A stretch of 64,000 bases of DNA from Liolophura sinensis (taxonomy: Eukaryota > Mollusca > Polyplacophora > Chitonida > Chitonidae). A program made the translations under genes and the position numbers. This document shows positions 12,225-22,553 of the stretch, in pieces. The stretch is from contig NC_088307.1 in assembly GCF_032854445.1 (NCBI RefSeq), forward strand, positions 16,690,017-16,754,016, given 5' to 3'. A model generated the notes under the pieces. The model was not told the DNA's origin. It searched no databases and saw nothing but the letters and a program-made list of their open reading frames with translations. Position 1 is the first letter of the stretch; the number at the start of each line of letters is the position of its first letter.

Positions 12225-13434
12225 TAACTCGTAAACAATCTGAAACTTCGTTCACTGCCCCAACAAGCTGTGAATCACTGACACTAGTAAGTGCCTCACG
12301 TTCCTCTAGTTTTCGCTTTTTCTGTTCCGGTCCTGACTGCCGAGAAGAAACTGCACTTACCCCAGCTTCGGTGAACGCCACGGTGCAGTCAGCCTGCACT
12401 ACCTCCTGCTCTGGCTCAGTCTCTCCCCCTGCCGCTATCAGACAGCCTTCTCGCTCACCGTCCTCGTCGGATAAGCTTTCAGCAGAGTCAGTATCAACAC
12501 TGTCCCCCTCCTCCTCTCCCCACTCGGACTCACTGGTAACGGACTCCCCCTCCACATCTACCTCGCCCTCCTGATCGTCGTTATGTTCCATGCGAACAAC
12601 AGTAGCCTGTGACACTGCTACGTTGTCACCCTTCACCCGTGCTGCATACGAGCACGCACGGGCACAACACTCACTGATGGTGTGGGCTGAAGAGCCGCAC
12701 GAGCGGCACAAATCGTCACAGTCTTTTTCCCCGTGTGGATTTTCATGAGGAGAAAATCCATTGCAGTTCTCACACCACACCGATTTACACTGGGCAATCT
12801 TGTGATTCTTTTGCCCACATCTCCTACATTCATAAATCTGGCCAGGGTATGTAAACATCACCACATCACCAGCAAAACTTATAAAGTTCGGCACGTACCT
12901 GGTCTTATGGCACCGAAACCTGTACACTCGTATGCCAGTCCTTACATGAGCGATCTCAGCTTGGGAAAACTTAGGTTTGTTTACACTGAGGCATGTCCCG
13001 TAAGGCTGTAACGCCGCCGCTATTATGTCATCGGACATTTCGTCCGGGGCCCGGTGCACAGTTAAATTCATGTAGATCGAGCTCGCCGGCACAATGCTCC
13101 ACATAGTATTCCCCATAACAAAATTCCCTTTACTCAACAACCTGCTGAGCTGCCAGAGTGGCCACACGAACGTAGAACATTTTTTTTTCAAATAATTCTT
13201 CTGGAAGCTGACTAATTCTGCCTTTATGTCAATCAAGTCAGACAACACACCAATAAAGTCTCTCTGAACAGCGCTAGAAAAACAGTCATTACTCTGCGTG
13301 TAAATCGCTACAGGCAAGGTTCGATCAGGTTTGGCTACAGGGTTGTACGACACAGGTTTCGACATCCTTACAGAATTAGGGCTAGGCCCAAAACAATCTT
13401 TACCTTTAACAAGCTCAGTACAATTCCGGCACAC
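12160..13434 (-). CDS. LINE copy 1 ORF1: gag-like nucleic-acid-binding protein with CCHC knuckles
   Basis: An open frame of 424 residues. The region after MSKPVS aligns with copy 2 ORF1 (AVQRDFI, SFQKNYLKK, APDEMSDD, HVRTGIRVYRFRCHK, RYVPNFI, VMFTYPGQ). A first CCHC knuckle is C203-x2-C206-x4-H211-x4-C216. A Cys-His cluster follows (CENCNGFSPHENPHGEKDC), then another CCHC (CRSCGSSAHTISEC). The C-terminal third is acidic, with E/D/S runs, then a short basic KKRKLEE patch. ORF1 proteins of this type bind element RNA. The C-terminus was probably altered by the deletion that also removed the ORF2 start. MSKPVS may be the true start; the first ATG is 23 codons upstream. Confidence 0.85.
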   Translation of the reverse strand: MCRNCTELVKGKDCFGPSPNSVRMSKPVSYNPVAKPDRTLPVAIYTQSNDCFSSAVQRDFIGVLSDLIDIKAELVSFQKNYLKKKCSTFVWPLWQLSRLLSKGNFVMGNTMWSIVPASSIYMNLTVHRAPDEMSDDIIAAALQPYGTCLSVNKPKFSQAEIAHVRTGIRVYRFRCHKTRYVPNFISFAGDVVMFTYPGQIYECRRCGQKNHKIAQCKSVWCENCNGFSPHENPHGEKDCDDLCRSCGSSAHTISECCARACSYAARVKGDNVAVSQATVVRMEHNDDQEGEVDVEGESVTSESEWGEEEGDSVDTDSAESLSDEDGEREGCLIAAGGETEPEQEVVQADCTVAFTEAGVSAVSSRQSGPEQKKRKLEEREALTSVSDSQLVGAVNEVSDCLRVIETQDSRNDTVAGSQADLHPK

Positions 13435-13632
13435 TACAGCTGCCCCGAACGAAATTCCTCACGTTGTTGTTGTACTCAGTCTTTGCCAGGAGCTCGTGAA
13501 ACACGTCTGCACTCTCCGGACACCAAGTTACTTTCCCTTTTTTGTTTCCTTTATTTTACTGTAAATCAGATATCCGCGCTGTACGAAAGGTAGGAAGCGT
13601 TTTAAATTGGGAAAAATAGGCGACAAAATTTG

Positions 13633-13751
13633 TGTCAGAAGTGGGATTCGAACCCACGCCCACATTCGTGGACCAGAACACTCATGCACCCTGAAGCAGG
13701 GAAAATCTATAATCTTGAGTCTGGCGCCTTAGACCACTCGGCCATCCTGAC
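13633..13751 (-). tRNA. tRNA-Leu(CAA) with intron, copy 1
   Basis: The sense strand starts GTCAGGATGGCCGAGTGG and ends TTCTGAC plus discriminator A; the acceptor stem pairs over seven positions with one G-T. Box A is TGGCCGAGTGG and box B is GGTTCGAATCC. The anticodon stem is CCAGA/TCTGG and the loop is CTCAAG with anticodon CAA. An intron of about 35 nt follows position 37, as in animal tRNA-Leu-CAA. The long variable arm (CCAC/GTGG) fits Leu. The downstream T run is only four bases. Confidence 0.93.
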
Positions 13752-14681
13752 AGCTAAGTCATTAGTGCGAAAATGGGCACCAGTATTCTACCTTATATTC
13801 TCGAAAATTTCCGCCACCATTTGCCATACTTTTCTTCATTATCTGTCTACTTATCTTCCATTTATTTTAGCATTTCACATACATATTCTCAAACTTCTTT
13901 TTCAGTGCCATGAGTTAAAGTACACAGAAGTATTCAAAGAAGGTAAGGAAGTAGTATTTTCAGTGGCATTTGGAACTTGGGATGAAGATACACTGAACAA
14001 GGCATTCTTATGGATATACATCATCTTTCACCTCATAACGATCTTAGTAACTACATCGAAACGTCGTGTTAATAAACCAAGATAATGTGTATCCATGACA
14101 ACGCCTTCTTCAGTGTAGGATATTTACAAAGTAAAAAGTTCTTCATATCTTTTAGATAAATAAGTTTACCACTGCTCTGATATCTCAAAAATATATGCAT
14201 CACCCTCAACGTCTATCTAACAGCTTTTGCTACTGTTTTACAAGACAATTAATTAACGGTAATTATCCAATCCTAAGTCGCAGATTCAACCTTTATGTTC
14301 CATTCTACCATACAAACTATTTTCTACGCACATTGCGCCTTATGGGGACTGAGGAATGGAACAAACTGACATTTGACCTCAAACCTACAATTTCTTTTTC
14401 ACATTTCAAGTCTAAACTAAAGAATCATCTCCATACACTTTGATCTCCGTGTATATAAGTTTTCTCTTTGATATTTCTCCATGTATTTTATGTGCAATTA
14501 TGCTTTATATTATGTTATATTTTAGATTCATTTAATCCCCATACACGCATGGCCTATTTCTCAACAATACATTGTATGGCACACAGGTCTCTCACCAGAC
14601 TTTACTCCCGACATACCATCCTCATATCTGAAGATCACATCTGTGTATCCTGATAGGGTACAAAATAGGCGACAAAATTTG

Positions 14682-14800
14682 TGTCAGAAGTGGGATTCGA
14701 ACCCACGCCCACATTCGTGGACCAGAACACTCATGCACCCTGAAGCAGGGAAGATCTATAATCTTGAGTCTGGCGCCTTAGACCACTCGGCCATCCTGAC
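14682..14800 (-). tRNA. tRNA-Leu(CAA) with intron, copy 2
   Basis: Same body as copy 1, with a CCCTG/CAGGG intron hairpin. All boxes and stems are intact. The downstream sense-strand T run is four bases. Confidence 0.93.
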
Positions 14801-15994
14801 AGCTGAGTCATTAGTGTGAAAATAGGCATCAGTATTCTACCTTATATTCTCGAAAATTTCCGCCACCATTTGCCATACTTTTCTTCATTATCTGTCTACT
14901 TATCTTCCATTTATTTTAGCATTGCACATACATATTCTCAAACTTCTTTTTCAGTACCGGAAGTTAAAGTACACGGAAGTATTCAAAGAAGGTAAGGAAG
15001 TAGTATTTTCAGTGGCATTTGGAACTTGGGATGAAGATACACTGAACAAGGCATTCTTATGGATATACATCATCTTTCACCTCATAACGATCTTAGTAAC
15101 TACATCGAAACGTCGTGTTAATAAACCAAGATAATGTGTATCCATGACAACGCCTTGTTCAGTGTAGGATATTTACAAAGTAAGAAGTTCTTCATATCTT
15201 TTAGATAAATAAGTTTACCACTACTCTGATATCTCAAAAATGTATGCATCACCCTCAAAGTCTATCTAACAGCTTTAACTACTATTTTACAAAACAATTA
15301 ATTAACGATAATTATCCAATCCTAAGTCGCAGATACAACCTTTATCTTCCATTCTACCATACAAACTATTTTCTACGCACATTGCGCCTTATGGGGACTT
15401 AAAAATGCAACAAATTGACATTCGACCTCAAACCCACAATTTCTTTTTCACGTTTCAAGACTAAACTAAAGAATCATCTCCATACACTTTGATCTCCGTG
15501 TATATAAGTTTTCTCTTTGATATTTCTCCATGTATTTTATGTGCAATTATGCTTTATATTATGTTATATTTTAGATTTATTTAATCCCCGTACACGTATG
15601 GCCTATTTCTCAACAACACATTGTACGGCACACATGTCTCTCACCAGGCTTTGCTCCCGCCATACCAATCTCATATCTGAAGATCACATCTGTGTATCCT
15701 TATTAATATGGTGAATAAAGATATTACTGATAATAATACTTATGCATACAGGGCTTCATAACATCTTGAGTCACGCTTTTCACAGATGTATTTCAACAAA
15801 AATATTTTATTGATATTCTACAAATTTTTTTGCAGCACCCGTCGGAAAAATTAAAAAGAACTAAAAAAAAGAAAAGTTTACATGAATAATTTTTTTCTTT
15901 TTTCTTTCCTTTATTTTGCTGTAAATAAGAATTCGGCGTTGTACGAAAGGTAGGAAGCGTTTTAAATTGGGAAAAATGGGCGACAAAAACTCTA

Positions 15995-16113
15995 TGTCAG
16001 AAGTGGGATTCGAACCCACGCCCACATTCGTGGACCAGAACTCTCATGCACCCTGAAGCAGGGAAGATCTATAATCTTGAGTCTGGCGCCTTAGACCACT
16101 CGGCCATCCTGAC
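15995..16113 (-). tRNA. tRNA-Leu(CAA) with intron, copy 3
   Basis: Intact body with a subfamily A intron. The T run downstream is five bases, a usable Pol III terminator. Confidence 0.93.
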
Positions 16114-17324
16114 AGCTGAAGCATTAGTGTGAAAATAGGCACCAGTATTCTACCTTATATTCTCGAAAATTTCCGCCACCATTTGCCATACTTTTCTTCA
16201 TTATCTGTCTACTTATCTTCCATTTATTTTAACATTTCACATACATATTCTCAAACTTCTTTTTCGGTACCGGAAGTTAAGGTACACAGAAGTATTCAAA
16301 GAAGGTAAGGAAGTAGTATTTTCAGTGGCATTTGGAACTTGGGATGAAGGTACACTAAACAAGGCATTCTTATGGATATACATCATCTTTCACCTGATAA
16401 CGATCTTAGTAACTACATCGAAACGTCGTGTTAATAAACCAAGACACTGTGTATCCATGACAACGCCTTGTTCAGTGTGGGATATTTACAAAGCTAAAAG
16501 TTCTTCATATCTTTTAGATAAATAAGTTTACCACTGCTCTGATATCTCAAAAATGTATGCATCACCCTCAAAGTGTATCTAATAGTTTTTGCTACTATAT
16601 AATTAATGGTAATTATCCAATCCGAAAATCACATTAGACCTCAAAACTACAATTTCGTTTTCACATTTCAAGTCTAAAGAATCATCTCCATACACTTTGA
16701 TCTCCGTGTATATACGTTTTCTCTTTGATATTTCTCCATGTATTTTATGTGCAATTATGCTTTATATTATGTTATATGTTACATTCATTTAATCACCCTA
16801 TGCGCACGGCCTATTTCTCAACAATACATTGTATGTCACACAGGTCTCTCAACAGACTTTAATCCCGCCATACCAATCTCATATATAAAGATCACATCTG
16901 TGTATCCTTATTAATATGGTGAATAAAGATATTACTGATACTAATACTTATGCATACAGGGCTTCATAAGATCTTGAGTCACGCCTTTCACAGATGTATT
17001 TCAACAAAAATATTTTATTGATATTCTTCAAATTCTTTTCCAGTACCCGTCGTTAAAAGTAAAGAGAAATAAAAAAAGTATCCTACATGAATATTTCTTT
17101 TCTTATTTTTTCTTATTTTCTATCCCTTTATTCTGCTGTAAATAAGATATCCGCGTTTTTTTTTGAAAATTGTTGAATTTATTCCCAGATTGTCATCAAA
17201 TACACAAGATTTCACAATACCCGGCTATCACAAACTTTTGAAATCACAAGGCAGTCTTAATTAAAATAAAATATCACAGAAAAAGATGACTGCTTTGTGA
17301 ATAGAACAATTGCACATTAGCTGC

Positions 17325-20300
17325 TCATTTCAATAAATACACTAATTTATCATTCCGTAATGTACAGAAGACTTTGTTTATACACCAGATTTTCTCGAAA
17401 GATGGCCTGTCTAGTCGAAAAAAGTCAACATGAATACGGGTTTTAATTATTCCTTTGGCGGCCTTAACAATAGCAACAGAATCCCTGTTTTTTTTCTGAA
17501 ATATTATGTCGTTGCGTGCACACCAAATACTAAACTGAAGAACACATATGACATACACTATCACAGCTCTAACTTCCTGGTTAAAGGTGGAATTGAATAC
17601 CTTGTAAATTAATGTTTCCGAGTCCATATTTGGTAGGTAGTTCGCAAACAAAACAAATATCCGGTTAAAGTCATTAAACACATCCTGAACGATTTTACAT
17701 TGTACAAACAGATGTTGCCGAGTTTCAGACAGGGAGCAAAAAACACACAAGTCATCGGTGGCTACATTTCTCCTAAGAAGTTTTTCCTTAACGGGCAAAA
17801 TGTCATGAACCAACTTGTAACTGAAGTTGACCAAGTTGTGATCTAAGAATTGATGAAAAACAGTTTTCCATATTCTAACCCAGTCCAAATGCGGCATAGA
17901 CACCATTGCTCTTGGACAATGTACTATTTTTGTTACAAAATATTCATAAATATACCTGATTGAACACAATGTTACAGGTTGCTGTACACCTGTGGTAAAT
18001 TCTCTCCAGGCGCTCAAGGCCAGTCTATAAAAAGGTGGAATGTTTTCAGAATGTGGGACATTGGAACGACAGAATTCACGACAAACATGTCTTAGGGGTA
18101 AACCCAACCAATAGATGGCAAAGTATTTCCATTCCGCTGTTGTTCCATGAATTAATTTTAAAACATGCCGAGTAACAAGTGCTTTTATTTTACAATCTAT
18201 ATTATGTACGTTTAGACCTCCATTCCCTATTTTATTATGTACGACAACTCTCTTCAAACTTTCGGGCTTGTTATCCCACAAAAATCTGAACACAGTTTGG
18301 GAACATTGATTGACACATTTAGGTGGCAACAGAGTACACTGTGCAGAAAACCATAAAACAGCTAAAGCAACTGTATTAATTAAGACAGACCTCCCCCGTA
18401 GGGTCAAATATCTTCCATTCCATGCTGATACATGATTCTTTACCTTACTTAAAACACGCTCAGAATTGAGTTCTGTTTGATCTGGTCCAAAAAATACCCC
18501 ACAAATCTTTGAATTTGTAGTGATGTTAAGCCCACCACTGTGCACGTTAGTTTCGTCCCAGCTACCAATGGGAAGAACCGTGCTTTTCAACAAGTTGAGT
18601 TTTGCTCCTGAGGCTTTTCCATAACTTTCTGCTAGTTTAATTACATGCGGAACAGAACTCTCTTCAGATAAAATTGCAGTCGTATCATCTGCAAATGCCG
18701 ACACTCTTGTTTCCTTATTTGTGCCGGGTAACTGTACACCATTAATTTCGTCATTGTTTCTAATGGCGGCTATAAAGGGCTCTAAGGACAAAACATACAA
18801 TAATGGTGACAAAGAACAACCCTGTCGGACACCTCGACTCAGTTTAAATTCTTCTGTTATGTGCCCGTTCACAATAACACTACTTGTAATGTCAGTATAT
18901 AATAATTGCACCCACTTACAAAAGTCGGGTCCGAAGTTAAATTTCTCTAAACATTTGAACAAAAATGACCAGTCTACTCTGTCAAAAGCTTTCTCTTGGT
19001 CTAAGTTAAGAAAGCATCCTTTTAAATCTTTTTGTTCAACATAATCATATGTATTTCGTAATAAGTGAAGGTTGTCAAAAATACTTCGGCCTGGTATTCC
19101 ACATGTCTGATTCTGAAGTACAATTGTATCGATCACATTTTTTAACCGATTGCACAAAGCTTTAGAAACAATCTTATAATCTACATTTAGTAAGCTAATT
19201 GGCCTCCAGTTTTTTATGCTTTCGGCATTGTCGGGGACCTTACATAATAGTGTGATTAACCCGGAACGCTGTGAATTACTTAATCTACCCAAGTTAAAAC
19301 AGTGATTAACTACATCCGTAAACACACCCGAAAACAGTGGCCAAAATTGTACATAAAACTCTGCTGGCAAACCGTCGCATCCCGGGGAACGGTTTTTAGA
19401 CATATTTTTTACTGCAAAAAACAACTCCTGTTCAGTCAAAAGGCCTTCGCAGGCAGTTTTACAATCGTCATTTAACATCGGAAGCGATGACAAGAACTCA
19501 TCTTGAATGGAGGAGTCAGTATCTTGTTCAGTATACAATTTCATATAATACGACCTCATACACTTAGCAATGCCTTCCTGAGATTCATGGGATATTGAAG
19601 AATCACTATGACAAGTAATACTTTTGATCATCTTCTTTCTGCCCCTACCAACTTCTCGTCTAATGAAATATTTGGTTGGTTTTTCTCCCAGATCAAAATG
19701 AACAGCTTTAGCACGGATAACCGCTCCCGCATGATTCGACTTATAAAGGGCATTTAGAGTCTTTTTCACATTGTCAATACGCTCACAGTTAATGATTGGA
19801 CTAGATTTCAACGCATTTAATTCTTGTTCAAGTACCAACAAATCACGTTTTTTGTTCATAGATTTTTCCTTACAGTAACTACGAATCCTATCTTTACATT
19901 CCCCTTTAAATGTCTCCCATCTGTCTATTAGATCTGCATGACCAGTTGTACAGACAGAGAAAATATCATGGAAGACGGATTTAATATCATCAACAAGCTC
20001 CGTGTCATTTAACACAGAAGTATTACACTTCCAGTAGAACGCCCCCCATGAAATGACATCTTCAAAAGAGATATCAAAAAACAAACACGAATGATCAGAA
20101 AAAGACACATGTACAGCATCACACTGGGTTACATACTTAAACACAGCGTTAGGGATAAAAAATATATCCAATCTACTGGCACACTGGCGCCTAGACCACG
20201 TGTAACAATTCTTATCCGGATGCAGTTTCCTAAAAATATCACAAATACCAAAATCTCTTTTCAAATTATTAATTTCGTCCACTCCATCATTCCTTACATT

Positions 20301-20819
20301 AGTGGCACAGCCAGCTCTATCTAATTCAATGCTCTCAACACAATTAAAATCCCCACCCATAATAACCAACTCACTGCCCTGCATCACATTATCTAGATTA
20401 GAAATAAACTCTTTTCTTTCCTTTGGATTATTAGGGGCATATACACAAACAAGGTTTAAAGCAGTGTTGTTGAGCTCAACCCTAAGGCTTATGTAGCGAC
20501 CGTTAGGGCACCTCTGTATTTTCCGTATAAAGCAGTCTACCGTATACCTAATAATTATTCCCACCCCACAACTTCGATTTGACCCATACGCCCACCTTGC
20601 ATCGCCTGGGATTTGCAAATATTTAGTGTCATTATAGTTTTCGAAGTGTGTTTCCTGTAAGAATAGTACATCAATTCCTTTATCGAAAACAAATTGCTTG
20701 ACATGTTCTTGTTTAGACGGATCCCGTAAACCATTAATATTTAAAGTCCCAAAACGAATATTATTTAAGCTCATTATACAAGTAAGTAAAGGTAGAGCGT
20801 ACATACCCATTGTGGTCAA
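17325..20819 (-). CDS. LINE copy 2 ORF2: APE endonuclease plus reverse transcriptase, intact frame
   Basis: 1,164 codons; Met16 (20774) is a likely start because homology begins right after it. The endonuclease lies at about residues 20-245: LNIN, LQETH (Glu56), YAPN, GGDFN, SRLDIFF, SFSDH (Asp242, His243). The reverse transcriptase lies at about 470-780: NWRPISLLNVDYK, LNLDQEKAFDRVDW, RGVRQGCSLSPLL, and FADD at 709-712 with both catalytic Asp residues. The C-terminal region has WLGLPLRHV and a Cys-His motif CVFCSLSETRQHLFVQC. The protein nicks target DNA and primes cDNA synthesis on the cut end. The motif set is of the L1/Tx1 type; the exact clade is inference. ORF1 ends 28-73 nt upstream. 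Confidence 0.93.
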   Translation of the reverse strand: MTTMGMYALPLLTCIMSLNNIRFGTLNINGLRDPSKQEHVKQFVFDKGIDVLFLQETHFENYNDTKYLQIPGDARWAYGSNRSCGVGIIIRYTVDCFIRKIQRCPNGRYISLRVELNNTALNLVCVYAPNNPKERKEFISNLDNVMQGSELVIMGGDFNCVESIELDRAGCATNVRNDGVDEINNLKRDFGICDIFRKLHPDKNCYTWSRRQCASRLDIFFIPNAVFKYVTQCDAVHVSFSDHSCLFFDISFEDVISWGAFYWKCNTSVLNDTELVDDIKSVFHDIFSVCTTGHADLIDRWETFKGECKDRIRSYCKEKSMNKKRDLLVLEQELNALKSSPIINCERIDNVKKTLNALYKSNHAGAVIRAKAVHFDLGEKPTKYFIRREVGRGRKKMIKSITCHSDSSISHESQEGIAKCMRSYYMKLYTEQDTDSSIQDEFLSSLPMLNDDCKTACEGLLTEQELFFAVKNMSKNRSPGCDGLPAEFYVQFWPLFSGVFTDVVNHCFNLGRLSNSQRSGLITLLCKVPDNAESIKNWRPISLLNVDYKIVSKALCNRLKNVIDTIVLQNQTCGIPGRSIFDNLHLLRNTYDYVEQKDLKGCFLNLDQEKAFDRVDWSFLFKCLEKFNFGPDFCKWVQLLYTDITSSVIVNGHITEEFKLSRGVRQGCSLSPLLYVLSLEPFIAAIRNNDEINGVQLPGTNKETRVSAFADDTTAILSEESSVPHVIKLAESYGKASGAKLNLLKSTVLPIGSWDETNVHSGGLNITTNSKICGVFFGPDQTELNSERVLSKVKNHVSAWNGRYLTLRGRSVLINTVALAVLWFSAQCTLLPPKCVNQCSQTVFRFLWDNKPESLKRVVVHNKIGNGGLNVHNIDCKIKALVTRHVLKLIHGTTAEWKYFAIYWLGLPLRHVCREFCRSNVPHSENIPPFYRLALSAWREFTTGVQQPVTLCSIRYIYEYFVTKIVHCPRAMVSMPHLDWVRIWKTVFHQFLDHNLVNFSYKLVHDILPVKEKLLRRNVATDDLCVFCSLSETRQHLFVQCKIVQDVFNDFNRIFVLFANYLPNMDSETLIYKVFNSTFNQEVRAVIVYVICVLQFSIWCARNDIIFQKKNRDSVAIVKAAKGIIKTRIHVDFFRLDRPSFEKIWCINKVFCTLRNDKLVYLLK

Positions 20820-20846
20820 ATAAGAGAGTCCTAATTACGCTACAAC

Positions 20847-22212
20847 TCATTTGTCTCTTTTCATTCGCTGCCTCGCACGAGAAGCAAGCGATTTTCTTTT
20901 CCTGTATTCCAGAAGCATGGTGTCCCCCTCCTGAGATGGAGTCGGCGTCATACAGTCTGACGACTGATCGGCATCAACACCATCATAATCAGTAGGATGG
21001 GAACTGGGCGGGATAGATGACGCTGCCTCTTCGGCTGTACTGCCATTGTCCAACTTAGCTCGCTTTTCCTCCACTGGGACTGGTGAACGCACGCCGGGAG
21101 CGTGCACGTCAGCCACGACCACATTCTTCACCCTCGGGATAGCTGATGACGTTTCATTATCACCAACATCCACTTCTTCGGTGTTCTTAGTATTCTCCCG
21201 GACGTCCATCTCCTTATCAGACTCGCCGTCGTCGCTGACGTCTTCATCGGCGCTGTCGTCACCATTCCCGTCGATTTCGTCTTCGTTCTCCTCGCTGTCT
21301 TGAACCAGTTCCATAGCAGGTGCGTTGAATGGGTCTTCATCGTCGCTGACGTCAACATCAATGTCATCTTGTTTTACGGCGTCTTCCTTATTATACTGGC
21401 GCATAGTCGGTAGGTTTCCCTTAACTCGCGCCGCGTACGACATTGCTCTCGCACAACAGTCACTGACCGTATGAAGCCCTAAGTCACACATTCGGCATGG
21501 ATTTGTACAGTCCTTCTCTGTATGAGGATTCTCATGGGGGGGAGAAACCGTCGCAGTTAGAACACCACAGTGCCCTACACTCTGCCGCCTTGTGTGATTT
21601 TTGGCCACACTTCCGACATTCATAGGTTTGCCCGGGGTAGGTAAACATAACAATGTCACCACCGAAATTAATAAAATTTGGTACATAACGAACTTTGTGA
21701 CACCTAAATCTGTAAACCCGAATACCTGTCCGAACATGTGAGAGCTCCGGGTCTGAAAATCTGGGTTTCGTCACACCCAGGCATTCACCATAGGGTTTCA
21801 AAGCTGCCTCGATAGTGTCATCTGACATTTCATCCGGTGCCCAGTGGGCCGTCAGATTCACGTAAACTGACGACGCGGGCATAATGGACCACGTCGTTCC
21901 ATTTATAACAACATTGGATTTACTCACTAGGGCATTATGCCCAGCCACTGTAGACACGCGGAGATAGAAGTGTTTCTTTAAATAATTCTTCTGAAAACTT
22001 ATTAGCTCTGTCTTGATATTTAACACGCTTGACAGAAAAGGAATAAAGTCCCTCTGGACAGCCGTAGAAAATGCCGGGCTGCTTCGTGTAGAGATTGACA
22101 CAGACAAAGTTCTGCTTGGCCTGTTTACAGGCGAAAACGACACGGGCTTGGACATACCTGATCCAACGGGGCACACGCCCTTCACCAAACAGTAACCACT
22201 GGCCAAACTCAA
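20847..22212 (-). CDS. LINE copy 2 ORF1: CCHC gag-like protein, split by one frame change
   Basis: The N-terminal part (22212-21532) matches copy 1 ORF1 from MSKPVS through the first CCHC knuckle (CRKCGQKSHKAAEC) to NCDGFSP. The frame then changes in the G run at about 21535-21541. The C-terminal part continues in another frame from HENPHTEKDC through a second Cys-His knuckle (CRMCDLGLHTVSDC), a long acidic D/E stretch, and a basic end (RKRKSLASRARQRMKRDK). The run of seven Gs makes a sequencing or assembly error plausible. Otherwise the protein would lack its second knuckle. Confidence 0.85.
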
Positions 22213-22434
22213 GCTCTGTGGGCTCCCAGTTCACCAAAAATCAGTCTCAAAAACAAGCGTTGTTGTTGCACAAATGTGTAAACAGCAGAGAATAACCGAC
22301 ACGTCCGTTCACTTCGCCGTCTAGCACCTGAATCTCCTTTTTTCCTTTTATTTTGCTGTGAATGAGAATTCTGCGTTGTACAAAAGGTAGGAAGCGTTTT
22401 GAAATGGGAAAAATGGACGAAATAAAAAATTGTG

Positions 22435-22553
22435 TGTCAGAAGTGGGATTCGAACCCACGCCCACATTCGTGGACCAGAAATCTCATGGACCCTGAAGCA
22501 GGGAAGATGTGGGATCTTGAGTCTGGCGCCTTAGACCACTCGGCCATCCTGAC
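22435..22553 (-). tRNA. tRNA-Leu(CAA) with intron, copy 4
   Basis: Intact body; intron stem CCCTG/CAGGG. It is the first tRNA to the right of LINE copy 2. A T6 run lies just downstream. Confidence 0.93.

Larger units (their letters stand above)
8600..13531 (-). mobile_element. LINE copy 1 (L1/Tx1-like, two ORFs), inserted in the tRNA-Leu array
   Basis: A non-LTR retrotransposon on the minus strand, with its poly(A) tail read as poly(T) at 8600-8613 and an AATAAA-type signal just inside. ORF1 (13434-12160) is gag-like with CCHC knuckles. ORF2 (12224-8769) codes for an APE-type endonuclease and a reverse transcriptase. The flanks are array unit on both sides: the left flank ends CTTTCCTTTATTTT and the right flank restarts with TTTGTTTCCTTTATTTT then ACTGTAAATCAG. 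This gives an imperfect duplication of about 25 bp at the same unit position. ORF2 carries two in-frame stops, and its N-terminal start is lost in a deletion at the ORF1/ORF2 junction, so this copy is dead. Confidence 0.9.
13532..17155 (+). repeat. tRNA-Leu array, block of three units (subfamily A)
   Basis: Three units, each with a tRNA-Leu on the minus strand. Spacings from tRNA to tRNA are 1,049 bp (a unit that has lost about 265 bp between its LINE-fossil tail and the next tRNA) and 1,313 bp. Diagnostic subfamily A features are GCTGTAAAT(A/C)AG in the T-rich block, GATGAAGATAC in the open frame (one unit GATGAAGGTAC), and a CCCTG-stem tRNA intron. The block is bounded by LINE copies on both sides. 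Confidence 0.88.
17156..22337 (-). mobile_element. LINE copy 2 (L1/Tx1-like), nearly intact, inserted in the tRNA-Leu array
   Basis: Minus-strand element with its poly(A) tail at 17156-17164 (poly(T) on plus), the same 3' end as copy 1 (GGGAATAAATT...TTTTC then A run), ORF2 at 20819-17325 and ORF1 across 22212-20847. The left flank ends in the array unit at ...GATATCCGCG; the right flank restarts with the equivalent T-rich block and GAGAATTCTGCG. The two flanks are the same unit position but differ at several bases, because the left unit is subfamily A and the right subfamily B. ORF2 is fully open; ORF1 has one frame change in a run of seven Gs. The element therefore looks young. Confidence 0.92.
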
